Positions 21,926 through 31,766 are shown, numbered from the stretch's first letter. The stretch is DNA of 52,478 nt from Bacteroidota bacterium (GCA_018262715.1 JADFDS010000015.1:1-52478), one strand, 5' to 3'. Numbers and translations: made by a program. The notes: a model not told the origin generated them from the letters alone.

Positions 21926-23941
21926 CTATCCTCTTTCGTTTGCCAGCTTCCGCATTCCCTCGATCTCATCGCGCAGCCTGGCAGCCTCAATGAAGTCGAG
22001 CGCTGCAGCAGCCTTCTCCATAGCCTTGCGGGTTTTGTCAATCGCCTTTTCAAGCTGCTCCCGTGACATGTACTTTACAACGGGGTCAGCTGCCACATCA
22101 ACCTTAACGGGACCGGTATAGGCATGCAGCTCCACACCCTTGTGGCTCAGCCCCTTTAACATGGTCCCGCTCTTCTTCACCACCTGCTGCGGGGTTATTC
22201 CCATTTCAGAATTATACTTAAGCTGTCGGGCCTGCCTTCTTTTCGTCTCATTGATAGTCTCCTGCATTGATCCGGTAATCCTGTCAGCATACATCACCAC
22301 CAGTCCGTTGATATTCCTTGCCGCCCTGCCTGCCGTCTGTGTCAGCGCCCTTCCTGACCTGAGAAAACCCTCCTTGTCAGCATCGAGTATTGCCACCAGT
22401 GACACTTCAGGAAGGTCAAGCCCTTCGCGGAGAAGGTTCACACCCACAAGCACATCGAACACACCCGATCTGAGCCCCTCCAGAATCTCCACTCTCTCAA
22501 TGGTCTCAACATCTGAATGGATGTATCTCGATTTGATGTCGAACCTGGCGAGGTAGTTATTGAGCTCCTCCGCCATCCTTTTTGTCATGGTAGTAACCAG
22601 AACTCTCTCATTCCTGGCAGAGCGTTTTCTGATCTCCTCCATGAGATCGTCCACCTGGTTGCGGCTGGGCCGCACTTCCACCGGCGGATCAAGGAGCCCT
22701 GTAGGCCTGATCACCTGGTCAACGAATACCCCTTCGCTCTTTTCCATCTCGTATTCAGCCGGTGTGGCGCTCATGTATATCGTCTGACCAGTAAGCGCTT
22801 CGAACTCCTCCAGCCTCAGCGGCCTGTTGTCCAATGCAGACGGGAGGCGGAAGCCATATTCCACCAGGGTCTGCTTGCGCGAGTGGTCACCTCCGTACAT
22901 CGCCCTTATCTGGGGAACGGTAACATGACTTTCGTCTATGACCGTGATGAAATCCTTGGGGAAACAATCAAGGAGGCAGAAAGGTCGTGTTCCGGGCGCC
23001 CTGCCGTCAAAATATCTTGAATAGTTCTCAATACCGCTGCAGTAGCCCAGTTCCTTGATCATCTCAAGGTCATACTGCACCCTCTGTTCAATCCTTTTGG
23101 CTTCCTCCGGCCGACCGGTGTCCCGAAAGTGCCTGGCCTGCAGCACCATGTCATCCTGGATCAGCGAGACAGCCGTGTTGATCCGGTCCCTGGTGGTGAC
23201 AAAAAGATTCGCCGGATAGATCACATACTCATCCAGGTCATCACGGTGCTGACCGGAAAGCGGATCGAAGGTGGATACCTCTTCTATCTCGTCTCCAAAA
23301 AAGACGATGCGCAGGGCGAGGTCGGCATAAGCCGGGAAAACATCTACAGTATCACCCCTGACCCTGAATGTGCCGTGGCTGAATTCCAGTTCATTGCGTG
23401 CATACAGGCTGTCAACAAGCCTGCGAAGCAGCAACGTGCGGCTGATCTTCGCCCCCCTGATCACATGAACGGTATTGGAACGGAAATCATCCGGATTGCC
23501 AATGCCGTAGATGCAGGAGACAGAAGAGACCACAATGACATCACGCCTGCCGGAGAGAAGTGATGAGGTGGCGCTGAGCCGGAGCTTTTCTATTTCATCA
23601 TTGATGGAAAGATCCTTCTCTATATAGGTATCAGTTACCGGGAGATAAGCCTCCGGTTGATAGTAATCATAGTATGACACAAAGTATTCCACAGCGTTTT
23701 CGGGGAAGAACTCCCTGAATTCCCCGTACAGCTGGGCTGCGAGTGTCTTGTTGTGACTCAGCACCAGCACCGGCCGGTTGAGCTGAGCAATGACATTGGC
23801 AATGGTAAAGGTCTTTCCTGATCCCGTCACCCCCAACAGTGTCTGATAAGGCACTCCCTGAATCAGTCCCCCGGCCAGCTGCCGTATAGCCTCCGGCTGG
23901 TCGCCTGCGGGTGTATAATCTGATGTAAGCCTGAACTCCAT
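21926..23941 (-). CDS. uvrB: Excinuclease ABC subunit B
   Basis: Damage-verifying helicase-like subunit of nucleotide excision repair. It has 671 residues from the ATG at 23941 (MEFRLTSDYTPAGDQPEAIR). Walker A GVTGSGKT is at 37-44, the beta-hairpin region is YYDYYQPEAYLPVTDTYIEK, and helicase motifs include VIDESHVTVPQ and the C-terminal RSGRALTQTAGRAARNING. A UvrC-binding UVR motif lies near the end (LEKAIDKTRKAMEKAAAALD). I reject the start 57 bases upstream because it would overlap the promoter at 23957-23989. Confidence 0.97.
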   Translation of the reverse strand: MEFRLTSDYTPAGDQPEAIRQLAGGLIQGVPYQTLLGVTGSGKTFTIANVIAQLNRPVLVLSHNKTLAAQLYGEFREFFPENAVEYFVSYYDYYQPEAYLPVTDTYIEKDLSINDEIEKLRLSATSSLLSGRRDVIVVSSVSCIYGIGNPDDFRSNTVHVIRGAKISRTLLLRRLVDSLYARNELEFSHGTFRVRGDTVDVFPAYADLALRIVFFGDEIEEVSTFDPLSGQHRDDLDEYVIYPANLFVTTRDRINTAVSLIQDDMVLQARHFRDTGRPEEAKRIEQRVQYDLEMIKELGYCSGIENYSRYFDGRAPGTRPFCLLDCFPKDFITVIDESHVTVPQIRAMYGGDHSRKQTLVEYGFRLPSALDNRPLRLEEFEALTGQTIYMSATPAEYEMEKSEGVFVDQVIRPTGLLDPPVEVRPSRNQVDDLMEEIRKRSARNERVLVTTMTKRMAEELNNYLARFDIKSRYIHSDVETIERVEILEGLRSGVFDVLVGVNLLREGLDLPEVSLVAILDADKEGFLRSGRALTQTAGRAARNINGLVVMYADRITGSMQETINETKRRQARQLKYNSEMGITPQQVVKKSGTMLKGLSHKGVELHAYTGPVKVDVAADPVVKYMSREQLEKAIDKTRKAMEKAAAALDFIEAARLRDEIEGMRKLANERG

Positions 23942-23956
23942 GATTTGCCGGTAGGG

Positions 23957-23989
23957 CAAAAATAACAAAATAGAGAGGCATGGCACAAA
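23957..23989 (-). promoter_or_regulatory. uvrB: Promoter of uvrB
   Basis: Minus-strand TTTG (23989-23986) and TATTTTTG (23964-23957) with a 21-base spacer. The uvrB ATG lies 16 bases downstream. No LexA-type box is evident. Confidence 0.65.
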
Positions 23990-24045
23990 CATTACCATGC
24001 TATTTATTAGGTGGCAGTTCAGGCATGCTGTTAACTCCTTTTTTT

Positions 24046-24053
24046 TATTTTTG
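24046..24053 (+). promoter_or_regulatory. Candidate -7 element for the sensor kinase gene
   Basis: TATTTTTG matches TAnnTTTG and lies 22 bases before the ATG at 24076; the -33 half is not evident. It supports the later start over the open frame beginning at 23980, which would overlap the uvrB promoter. Confidence 0.4.
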
Positions 24054-24075
24054 TATTGTCATACATATTCAGCCG

Positions 24076-27000
24076 ATGTGTCACCCGTGTCGCACTTTGG
24101 TGTTTTTATTCACCAGCCTCCTTCTTGCCGGTCCTGGCACTGATGCCAGCTGCCAGGGATATGTACTGACGCATTACAACTCCAGGAACGGCATCGGCCA
24201 TGACAATGTCAGGACAATCGCAACAGACAGCAGCGGCTTTATCTGGCTTGCAACGTGGGACGGCCTTACAAGATATGACGGAACTGACTTTGTCAGCTAT
24301 TTCCATGATCCGGCTGACACTGCCACAATTCCATACTTTTCTGTCAGCCAGGTTTCCATTGACAAAGAGGATAACCTCTGGATTTCCACTGACAACGGGC
24401 AACTGTCTCTTTTCAACCGAACCACCGAGAAATTCAGCCGGGTAAGGAGTCTTGGAGGTTACCCTGTCAGTGATCTTACCTGCTTCAATCCGGGCCCGGA
24501 CGGATTTATGTGGTTTATTCTCGGCAAGGGGGTGCTGAAGTACAATCCCTTATCTAAGGAGACTCTGTTTTTCCCCTGGAGAAAAAATCCCGGGGACTCC
24601 CTTCAACTGGTTTTCGGCAGCACACGCCTGCTGTTCGACGAAAACAAAGAGCCCTGGCTTACCAGGAACGATGTTCTGAAACTTAACCTGGTTACAGACC
24701 AGGCTGCCGGTGACCGGTATGCTGCCATAAATTCCTTCATCCCGATAGAGAGACTGCCCGGAAGGATCGGTACTTTTTTCGGTGAGGTCGGCTATGCAAA
24801 GATTGTACATGACACACCCGGTAACCTTTGGCTTGCATCCATGACCGGTCTGTTCCGTTATGACCACGCCCGGAACCGTTTCATAGAATACAGCGGTGAT
24901 TTCAGAAAAATCAGGTTCGCGGGTGACCAGCCCGTGATCTTTTACAATCACGATACCGGACTTAACATCTCCTTTCCTGACAGGGACACATTGTTTACAA
25001 TACCGCGTGAAACCTGCGGCCTACCCACAACCTGCCTTATGACTGATCCCGGGCTGCTCTGGTTCTCACATTCATGGCAGGGCGGCACATCGGCAGGAGT
25101 GGTCAAGGCAGTGTTCACTCCTCATGAATTCAGATTTATAAATCCCTTCCGGGAGAAGTCCGGCGAACTAAACGTATTCGGCCTTGCAAAAGACGAACAG
25201 GGTGCCCTGTGGATTGCCGCAAGGGACAGGAACTACACCATTCGAATAGACAGCGCAGGTGTGCCTGAACGAAAGTTCTTACTGAATGACAGGGAGATAA
25301 CCGAACTCTGGCATCCCAGGTCATTCCTTCCTGATACCGGCTCAATGTGGATCGGATACTTCTTCAAAAGACTGGTTCATTATGACCTCGCAACCGGAAA
25401 GCCAGAGTACCACTATCCGGGCAAGAGCATCCACACCACCTGCTATGATGACCAGGGAAGGATCCTGTTTGCTGACGACGGAATAATGAGGTATGATCCG
25501 GTCACCCGGACAACGGAACAACTGCTTGCCACTGGCGATACCATGTACATCTTCACCTTCCATCGCCGCGGCGACACCCTCTGGGCCGGTTGCAGCCACA
25601 GTTACCTTCTGAGATACAACCTGAGCACCGGAGAGCATTCCCCGGTGAAAATCCTGGAAGGAATGACCAACGTGGAAGATATTTGTGACGGCGATGACGG
25701 AACACTATGGATTGCCACCCTGGGTACAGGGGTATGCCACTATAACCCGTACACCGGGGAGAAACTGTTCTATACAACCGCTGCCGGCCTGTCCAACAAC
25801 ACAACGTACTGTATATTGAGGGACCGCAACGGAAATATCTGGGTTTCAACCAACGACGGATTGTCGGTAATCAATCCGGTAACGGGGCTCATAAGGTCAT
25901 TCGGTGAAAATGACGGCCTTATGATTCATGAATTCAATTCAGATGCCTCATGGGTAAATGAGGATGGCACATTCATACTCGGAGGCGTCGGGGGAGCGGT
26001 TGAATTTGATCCTGCTGAAGTGCTCAGTGAACCAAAGGGAATGCCAAAACAACAGATAATCATCACCGAGCTGGAAGTGTCGGCACTGAAACGCGTACTC
26101 GACGAGCCTGTATACATGACTGATACAGTGGTTCTTCGTAAAGGTGATGACAACTTTCACCTCTCATTTGTGGTACCCGAATACCGTAACCCGGATATGA
26201 CCAGGTTCAGGTACAGGCTTGGCGGCGATGAGGCTAACTGGTACTATACTGACCACAATGACAGAAACATAAATTTCTCAAATCTCTCCCCGGGATGGTA
26301 TGATCTGCATATTGAAGCTACTGATATCAACGGTTCATGGAGCAACAGCAGACTGCTGACTATCCGGGTAAAACCCTACTTCTACCAGACCATTCTCTTC
26401 AAGATAACACTGCCGCTGTTTCTACTGACGCTTTTCTCCTTTATTGCCTGGTCTGTTCTCAAACAGATGAATCAGAGGGAACGTCAGAAAAGGGACATGC
26501 TGCGCCAGCAGGCCCTCCGTGCACAGATGAATCCCCATTTTATCTTCAACGCACTTAACTCTATCAATTACTTCATCTCAAATAATGACCGGTTGTCAGC
26601 CAACAGGTACATTTCCGACTTTTCCAAACATATCCGGACAGTCCTCAACAACATGAACGAAGACTTCGTCAGGCTTAGTGTGGAGATTGATGCCCTGGAA
26701 GACTACCTGAAGATTGAACATCTGAGATTCGGAGACAAATTTGACTATGCAATCAAAGTTGATCAGGATGTCAAGGCAGAAAGTTTCAGGATTTCCCCGG
26801 GATTGATCCAGCCTTTTGTTGAGAATGCCATATGGCATGGGGTGATGGGACTGAGCGGACGCAAGGGGATGATAACCGTTGCAGTGAAGATGAACGGATC
26901 CGGATTGCTGTGCATGGTTGAGGATGACGGTGTTGGCAGGGCACGCTCCGAAGCCATGAAAGACGGAACGCTCCCTAAGAAATCAAGGGGAATTTCACTT

Positions 27001-27129
27001 GCCACAGAGAGGATGAAGATCATTAACAACCTTCTCCTGACCAATTACCGGATCACCATTTCCGATCTGTACCCTGACCGTACGGAAACCGGTACCAGGG
27101 TTGAGATTGAGCTTCCCCTTGCACCATAA
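24076..27129 (+). CDS. Beta-propeller sensor histidine kinase (LytS/YehU-type)
   Basis: Membrane sensor kinase of 1017 residues from the ATG at 24076. A signal peptide (MCHPCRTLVFLFTSLLLAG) leads into a periplasmic region of two-component-regulator propeller repeats, for example DNVRTIATDSSGFIWLATWD and CILRDRNGNIWVSTNDGLS. A Y_Y_Y-type domain (RFRYRLGGDEANWYYTD) follows, then one transmembrane helix (about 772-795). The cytoplasmic part is a His_kinase domain with phospho-acceptor His821 in AQMNPHFIFNALNSINYFI and an ATPase domain with GLIQPFVENAIWHGV. It lacks the fused AraC regulator of hybrid HTCS proteins; the LytTR regulator is the next gene. Confidence 0.94.
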   Translation: MCHPCRTLVFLFTSLLLAGPGTDASCQGYVLTHYNSRNGIGHDNVRTIATDSSGFIWLATWDGLTRYDGTDFVSYFHDPADTATIPYFSVSQVSIDKEDNLWISTDNGQLSLFNRTTEKFSRVRSLGGYPVSDLTCFNPGPDGFMWFILGKGVLKYNPLSKETLFFPWRKNPGDSLQLVFGSTRLLFDENKEPWLTRNDVLKLNLVTDQAAGDRYAAINSFIPIERLPGRIGTFFGEVGYAKIVHDTPGNLWLASMTGLFRYDHARNRFIEYSGDFRKIRFAGDQPVIFYNHDTGLNISFPDRDTLFTIPRETCGLPTTCLMTDPGLLWFSHSWQGGTSAGVVKAVFTPHEFRFINPFREKSGELNVFGLAKDEQGALWIAARDRNYTIRIDSAGVPERKFLLNDREITELWHPRSFLPDTGSMWIGYFFKRLVHYDLATGKPEYHYPGKSIHTTCYDDQGRILFADDGIMRYDPVTRTTEQLLATGDTMYIFTFHRRGDTLWAGCSHSYLLRYNLSTGEHSPVKILEGMTNVEDICDGDDGTLWIATLGTGVCHYNPYTGEKLFYTTAAGLSNNTTYCILRDRNGNIWVSTNDGLSVINPVTGLIRSFGENDGLMIHEFNSDASWVNEDGTFILGGVGGAVEFDPAEVLSEPKGMPKQQIIITELEVSALKRVLDEPVYMTDTVVLRKGDDNFHLSFVVPEYRNPDMTRFRYRLGGDEANWYYTDHNDRNINFSNLSPGWYDLHIEATDINGSWSNSRLLTIRVKPYFYQTILFKITLPLFLLTLFSFIAWSVLKQMNQRERQKRDMLRQQALRAQMNPHFIFNALNSINYFISNNDRLSANRYISDFSKHIRTVLNNMNEDFVRLSVEIDALEDYLKIEHLRFGDKFDYAIKVDQDVKAESFRISPGLIQPFVENAIWHGVMGLSGRKGMITVAVKMNGSGLLCMVEDDGVGRARSEAMKDGTLPKKSRGISLATERMKIINNLLLTNYRITISDLYPDRTETGTRVEIELPLAP

Positions 27130-27180
27130 TCCTGAATCAGCGATATGTAACTGACCAATCCCAATTCTGACTCCACTGAT

Positions 27181-27924
27181 ATGATACGGGCTGTAATTAT
27201 TGACGACGAAAAACTGGCAAGAGACGTAATATCCAACTACCTTCAGGATTATTGTCCCGAAGTGGAGGTTGTGGCAATGGCATCCTCCGTGAAGACTGCC
27301 TTGACTGCCATTCAGAAGACAACACCGGACCTCGTCTTCCTGGACATTGAGATGCCTGACGGAACAGGTTTTGATCTCCTGAATATGTTCGAGAAGATTG
27401 AATTCAAGATTATTTTTGTCACAGCCTACTCGGAGTATGCAATTAAAGCATTCAGGTTCAGCGCGCTGGACTATCTTCTGAAACCGGTAAAAATTGATGA
27501 GCTGATTGACGCCGTGGCCAGGGTCAGGTCAGCTGCCACCCCGGGTATAAGTTCCGAGATCATCAGCTCACTGCTTGAAAATCTCCGGAGCAACTCACCA
27601 AGACAGTCAACCCTGATCATTCCAAATATAAAAGGCTTTGAGGTGCTCAGGGTTGCAGATATCATCATGTGCCAGGCTGACGGCTACTGTACCAATTTTC
27701 TTCTTTCAGGAAACAGGAAGGTTGTAAGCTCACGGAATCTGAAACATTTTGATGGTTTGCTTGAGGATCAGAGTTTCCTCAGGGTACACCACTCATATCT
27801 GATTAACTTAGAACATGTTACCGGGTACACCCGTCAGGGTGAAATAATTCTGTCGGAGGGACTGAAGGCATTCCTGGGAGATTCATACAAGAACGAATTC
27901 GTCAGAAGGTTCACCGGAAAATAG
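27181..27924 (+). CDS. LytTR-family response regulator
   Basis: DNA-binding response regulator of 247 residues. The receiver domain (1-120) has acidic pocket DDE at 8-10, phospho-acceptor Asp55 in LVFLDIEMPDGTGFD, Thr/Ser switch in IIFVTAYSEYAIKA and Lys in LDYLLKPVK. The LytTR domain (about 145-245) contains DIIMCQADGYCTNFLLSG and FLRVHHSYLINLEHV. It follows the sensor kinase by 51 bases and is its evident partner. The propeller sensor suggests a polysaccharide or envelope signal, but no substrate-utilisation genes are nearby. Confidence 0.95.
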   Translation: MIRAVIIDDEKLARDVISNYLQDYCPEVEVVAMASSVKTALTAIQKTTPDLVFLDIEMPDGTGFDLLNMFEKIEFKIIFVTAYSEYAIKAFRFSALDYLLKPVKIDELIDAVARVRSAATPGISSEIISSLLENLRSNSPRQSTLIIPNIKGFEVLRVADIIMCQADGYCTNFLLSGNRKVVSSRNLKHFDGLLEDQSFLRVHHSYLINLEHVTGYTRQGEIILSEGLKAFLGDSYKNEFVRRFTGK

Positions 27925-28028
27925 GATTCTGTTGGATCTCCCGGGCGTTCTATTGCCCCAACCTCAGGTTCTGTAAGTTGAAGCCATTCGGTGATAACAC
28001 CTGATCATCATTTGAGTTATTTTTACCG

Positions 28029-28070
28029 ACAGATATGGCAGTTTCTGTCTCTCAATAACGCCATATCTGT
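28029..28070. repeat. 11-bp perfect inverted repeat with 20-base loop
   Basis: ACAGATATGGC (28029-28039) pairs with GCCATATCTGT (28060-28070). The loop TC-rich segment and absence of a following T-run make a terminator unlikely; it could be an operator or an RNA hairpin at the end of the kinase/regulator transcript. Confidence 0.6.
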
Positions 28071-28115
28071 ATGAAGCAGTTCTTCCCCCCAGATCCGCAA
28101 GCAATGCGGACACAA

Positions 28116-28143
28116 AATGAGCCCGATTCGCCGGGCTCATTTC
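28116..28143 (+). terminator. Bidirectional terminator after the LytTR gene
   Basis: AAATGAGCCCG (28116-28126) pairs with CGGGCTCATTT (28133-28143) around a six-base loop; CTTTT follows on the plus strand and A residues precede it, so it can work in both directions. Confidence 0.75.
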
Positions 28144-28191
28144 TTTTACAATACAATATCCGAAAACCTTCAGGCCAGGCAGTATAAATGA

Positions 28192-28220
28192 AAAAAGAGA
28201 TGCTGATACATCTCTTTTTC
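28192..28220 (-). terminator. Intrinsic terminator of rpoD
   Basis: AAAAAGAGATG (28193-28203) pairs with CATCTCTTTTT (28210-28220), six-base loop, giving six T residues at the end on the minus strand. It begins 24 bases past the rpoD stop. Confidence 0.75.
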
Positions 28221-28243
28221 CTGTTTACCTATCCCTGAGAATA

Positions 28244-29104
28244 CTAACCCAGGTATCCCTTCAGGAGTTTGCTGCGGGATGTGTGTCGCAGCCTGCGAAT
28301 TGCCTTCTCCTTTATCTGTCTCACCCTTTCACGGGTTAGGCCGAACTTCTCCCCTATCTCTTCAAGAGTCATCTCCTGGCAGGCAATGCCAAAGAAATAA
28401 CGTATTATATCCCTCTCCCGCTCGGTGAGCGTTGCCAGTGCACGGTCAATCTCCTTTGAGAGAGACTCGTCTATCAGCATCTTGTCCGCAATCGGCGAAT
28501 CAACGTTGGTGAGCACATCCAGAAGGCTGTTGTCCTCACCTTCCACAAACGGGGCATCAACTGATACATGACGACCTGAAACCTTGAGAGTGTCAGTGAC
28601 TTTCTCCTTCGGCAGGTCAAGCACCTCGGCAAGCTCTTCAGGGGAAGGAATACGCTCATTCTCCTGCTCAAACCTTGCAAATGCCTTATTGATCTTATTC
28701 AGCGAACCAACCTGATTTAGCGGAAGACGAACTATCCTTGACTGCTCTGCGAGAGCCTGAAGGATTGATTGCCTGATCCACCAGACGGCATATGATATAA
28801 ATTTGAAACCCCTGGTTTCATCAAATTTTTCTGCAGCCTTGATAAGGCCGAGGTTACCCTCATTAATGAGGTCTGGAAGGCTAAGCCCTTGATTCTGATA
28901 CTGTTTGGCCACTGAGACAACAAAGCGGAGATTGGCTTTGGTAAGCTTCTCCAGCGCTGCCCTGTCACCCTTCTTGATCCGTTGTGCTAACTCTACCTCT
29001 TCCTCAACCGATATCAACTCTTCTTTACCAATCTCCTGCAGATACTTGTCCAACGACGCACTTTCACGGTTGGTAATGGATTTGGTAATTTTAAGTTGTC
29101 TCAT
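28244..29104 (-). CDS. rpoD: Primary sigma factor RpoD/SigA
   Basis: Housekeeping sigma-70 of 286 residues, the short Bacteroidetes form without a large region 1.1. It has region 1.2 ([20 protein letters not shown]), region 2 ([20 protein letters not shown], then [20 protein letters not shown]), region 3 ([15 protein letters not shown]) and region 4.2 ([20 protein letters not shown]). It reads the TTTG/TAnnTTTG promoters that recur in this window. It has one itself at 29133-29164, so it is probably autoregulated through housekeeping transcription. Confidence 0.97.
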   Translation of the reverse strand: MRQLKITKSITNRESASLDKYLQEIGKEELISVEEEVELAQRIKKGDRAALEKLTKANLRFVVSVAKQYQNQGLSLPDLINEGNLGLIKAAEKFDETRGFKFISYAVWWIRQSILQALAEQSRIVRLPLNQVGSLNKINKAFARFEQENERIPSPEELAEVLDLPKEKVTDTLKVSGRHVSVDAPFVEGEDNSLLDVLTNVDSPIADKMLIDESLSKEIDRALATLTERERDIIRYFFGIACQEMTLEEIGEKFGLTRERVRQIKEKAIRRLRHTSRSKLLKGYLG

Positions 29105-29132
29105 TCTCTATACCCCTTCGAAAAAATTTTCG

Positions 29133-29164
29133 CAAAGTTACTGCTAATTAAGTTACTAAACAAA
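29133..29164 (-). promoter_or_regulatory. rpoD: Promoter of rpoD
   Basis: Minus-strand TTTG (29164-29161) and TAACTTTG (29140-29133), 20-base spacer, both halves exact. The -7 element is 28 bases upstream of the ATG at 29104. Confidence 0.8.
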
Positions 29165-29245
29165 TATATATTCAACCACTCCGCATGCGGTTCGTCTCTC
29201 CCGGCAAACCGCTGATCTTCTGATTTTTATAACTTACTCTCATTC

Positions 29246-30691
29246 TTACCTCCTGGTCTGGTACTTGAAGTATGTTCCATCCGGTGTAAAGCCTTCGACT
29301 GAGGTCAGACTCTTTTCGTCACCGGTTGCCTTGCGGACATCCGAACCGCTGTTCACTTTTACTCCGTTCACGTCAATTATGACCGTTCCCTTCGAAAGGC
29401 CAAGATCGCGGAACCGGCCGTCCGAAATTGAGGTGATCTTTACACCGCCTGATATTTTAAACTGACTTTTCTCGCCTGCAGTGACCGGCGTGAATGTAGC
29501 GCCGAACACTGATGAGGACTGTGCCCCGGGAGCTACAACGCCCGTTCCGCCCTCAATATTGCGGAGAACCACATTCTTTTTATCCTGTCTCCCCTTCCTC
29601 AGGTAGGTCACCTCCAGCCTGTCACCCGGCCTGTAACGGCTCACTTTCTCCTGAAGATCCGCCGTGGTTTCAACCGGTTCACCGTTGATTGCGATGATCA
29701 CATCCTTTTCTGCCAGACCCGCTGCCTTCGCAGCACCGTCATCGGTCACCCCGGTCAGATAAACACCCTTTATCTCCTTCAGGTTTTCCTCTTTGGCCAG
29801 CTCATCAGTGACATCGGTGATATTCACACCCATCAGACCTCGCTGCACCTCACCGAACTGCCTTATGTCATCGTATACCTTCTTTACAATAGACGCCGGA
29901 ACTGCGAAAGAGTTGCCGGCATAGGCTCCGCTGGGCGAAATAATTGCAGTGGTAATGCCTATGAGCTCACCCTGGACGTTTACCAGCGCGCCTCCGCTGT
30001 TGCCCTGGTTAAGGGCTGCATCAGTCTGGATGAATGACTCTATCCTGTACTGGTTGTCGAGCAACCCCAGGCTCCTTCCCTTTGCACTGACTATCCCTGC
30101 CGTAACCGTCGATGTCAGGTTGAAGGGATTTCCTACTGCCAGTACCCACTCCCCGAGACGTATGGCATCCGAATTGCCGAACCTTATATACGGAAGACTG
30201 CTGACCTTTATCTTCAGAACCGCAATATCCGTACTCGGATCACGGCCCACAATCTCAGCCGGAAAAGTGCGCTTGTCATTCAGCGTCACATCAACCTCAT
30301 CAGCATCCTCTATGACATGATTGTTGGTAACGATGTACCCGTCCTCTGTGACTATTACACCCGAGCCGAATCCACGAACCACCCTTGGCTGGCTTGAACC
30401 CGGACCGTAAAAGAACTCATAAAGAGGGTTCGAATAGGAGGAACTGACTGTTGCCCTGGTCTTGACATGAACCACGGCATGCACAGTCTGCTCGGCTGCA
30501 AATGTGAAATCATTCACCCCCGACTGAGACAACATCGAGGTATACCTCGCATTCTCCTCAATCATCTGTCTCTCCTTTTCAGTGCCAATCACCAGCTTAT
30601 CCCTGTCTAGAAACCTGGTATAGATGAAAAGCCCTGCCAGTGCTCCGAAAAGAGCAACCAGCAACGTTGTTATCAATCCTTTTCCTTTCAT
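29246..30691 (-). CDS. Do/DegP-like (HtrA) serine protease
   Basis: Periplasmic, membrane-tethered quality-control protease of 481 residues. The N-terminal anchor is GLITTLLVALFGALAGLFIY (residues 5-24). The trypsin-like domain carries His125 (IVTNNHVIE), Asp155 (STDIAVLK) and Ser232 (NQGNSGGAL), a complete triad. Two PDZ domains follow, the first around GVYLTGVTDDGAAKAAGLAE and the second near the C-terminus (GRFRDLGLSKGTVIIDVNG). It degrades or refolds damaged envelope proteins and often works with outer-membrane assembly. It is divergent from dapF with a 180-base spacer. Confidence 0.95.
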   Translation of the reverse strand: MKGKGLITTLLVALFGALAGLFIYTRFLDRDKLVIGTEKERQMIEENARYTSMLSQSGVNDFTFAAEQTVHAVVHVKTRATVSSSYSNPLYEFFYGPGSSQPRVVRGFGSGVIVTEDGYIVTNNHVIEDADEVDVTLNDKRTFPAEIVGRDPSTDIAVLKIKVSSLPYIRFGNSDAIRLGEWVLAVGNPFNLTSTVTAGIVSAKGRSLGLLDNQYRIESFIQTDAALNQGNSGGALVNVQGELIGITTAIISPSGAYAGNSFAVPASIVKKVYDDIRQFGEVQRGLMGVNITDVTDELAKEENLKEIKGVYLTGVTDDGAAKAAGLAEKDVIIAINGEPVETTADLQEKVSRYRPGDRLEVTYLRKGRQDKKNVVLRNIEGGTGVVAPGAQSSSVFGATFTPVTAGEKSQFKISGGVKITSISDGRFRDLGLSKGTVIIDVNGVKVNSGSDVRKATGDEKSLTSVEGFTPDGTYFKYQTRR

Positions 30692-30871
30692 TGCTTATAT
30701 GTTTTTTTTGGTTATGCCTTTCTTTGATCCTGACTGTTTTAATCAAATAGTGTGCCTGCCCAAAAGATTAATATCTTTACAACCCTGCCATGGACGAATT
30801 GTTTTGCAAATTTTCGATTTTTTAACAGACTGATGTATTCTATTTAAGATAATTAACTTCAATTTAACGGA

Positions 30872-31654
30872 ATGAAAATGGTCTTTAACAAATATGAGGG
30901 AGCTGGCAACGACTTCATAATTGTAAAAAACAGCCCTTCCATTATTTCTCATGATGACGCATTGCTTATCAGGAAGTTATGTGACCGCCATTTCGGGATC
31001 GGGGGAGACGGGCTGATGCTCATTGAAGAGTGTGAGGGGTATGATTTCAGGATGTCTTATTTCAACTCCGACGGCTCACCCGGTGCAATGTGCGGAAACG
31101 GCGCCAGGTGCTCGGCCCACTTTGCCATGAGGCACATCACAGGCTTCCGGAACATTACCTTCATGGCAGGTGACGGACCTCATACGGCCAGACCGGCAGG
31201 TGACGGACTAACAGAGATCTCAATCCGTGACGTCAGCGGAATCAGGCATACTCCTGACGGAATAGTTGTCAACACCGGAGTGCCTCACCTGGTGGTGTTC
31301 ACCGATGACAACTCAGCAACTGACATGGTCTCCTTCGGCAGGGCCCTCCGCTGGTCTCCTGTCTATGCACCTGAAGGGGTGAATGTCAACCTCGTAAGCA
31401 TTAACGACGGAAGGATTCGGGTCCGCACTTACGAACGGGGAGTGGAAGACGAAACACTGGCTTGCGGAACCGGAATAACAGCATCTGCCATTGCGGCAGT
31501 ATATACCGGAAAAATTGTCACTCCCGCAACAGAGGTAGAGGCCAGGGGCGGAATGCTGTCGGTCAGGTTCAATCTTACCGGAGAAAGAGCTACCGACATT
31601 TACCTGACCGGCCCGGCTACATTCGTCTTCAGCGGAGAAAAGGAGATCAATTAA
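30872..31654 (+). CDS. dapF: Diaminopimelate epimerase
   Basis: Converts LL- to meso-diaminopimelate for lysine and peptidoglycan. It has 260 residues with N-terminal FNKYEGAGNDFIIVKN. The two catalytic cysteines are Cys74 in AMCGNGARCSAHFA and Cys198 in DETLACGTGITASA. An alternative ATG two codons in (30878) gives the same core. Eleven bases after its stop a small ORF begins, and rlmN then dacB follow on the same strand. Confidence 0.97.
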   Translation: MKMVFNKYEGAGNDFIIVKNSPSIISHDDALLIRKLCDRHFGIGGDGLMLIEECEGYDFRMSYFNSDGSPGAMCGNGARCSAHFAMRHITGFRNITFMAGDGPHTARPAGDGLTEISIRDVSGIRHTPDGIVVNTGVPHLVVFTDDNSATDMVSFGRALRWSPVYAPEGVNVNLVSINDGRIRVRTYERGVEDETLACGTGITASAIAAVYTGKIVTPATEVEARGGMLSVRFNLTGERATDIYLTGPATFVFSGEKEIN

Positions 31655-31664
31655 AACATATGAT

Positions 31665-31766
31665 ATGAGAAGGCTTATACTGAAGACTCTCCTGAATGCG
31701 GAGCTGAAACCGCCAAAGCCATTCAGGAACATCCGTGACCTTGACCTGGCAGGCTATCGTTTCTGA
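31665..31766 (+). CDS. Putative 33-residue micro-protein between dapF and rlmN
   Basis: Starts 10 bases after the dapF stop with ATG and ends with TGA sharing its last A with the rlmN ATG (TGATG), a typical translational-coupling junction. The peptide opens MRRLILKTLLNAELKPPKPF and closes DLDLAGYRF; it is basic then acidic, with no signal or known domain. The perfect fit to the gap argues for real translation, if only to couple ribosomes into rlmN. Too short for family recognition. Confidence 0.45.
   Translation: MRRLILKTLLNAELKPPKPFRNIRDLDLAGYRF

Larger units (their letters stand above)
27925..28243. other. Convergent spacer, no gene
   Basis: This 319-base region lies between the converging LytTR and rpoD genes. 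It contains three inverted repeats (28029-28070, 28116-28143, 28192-28220), of which the last two look like terminators. I find no ORF or RNA gene with support. Confidence 0.7.
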
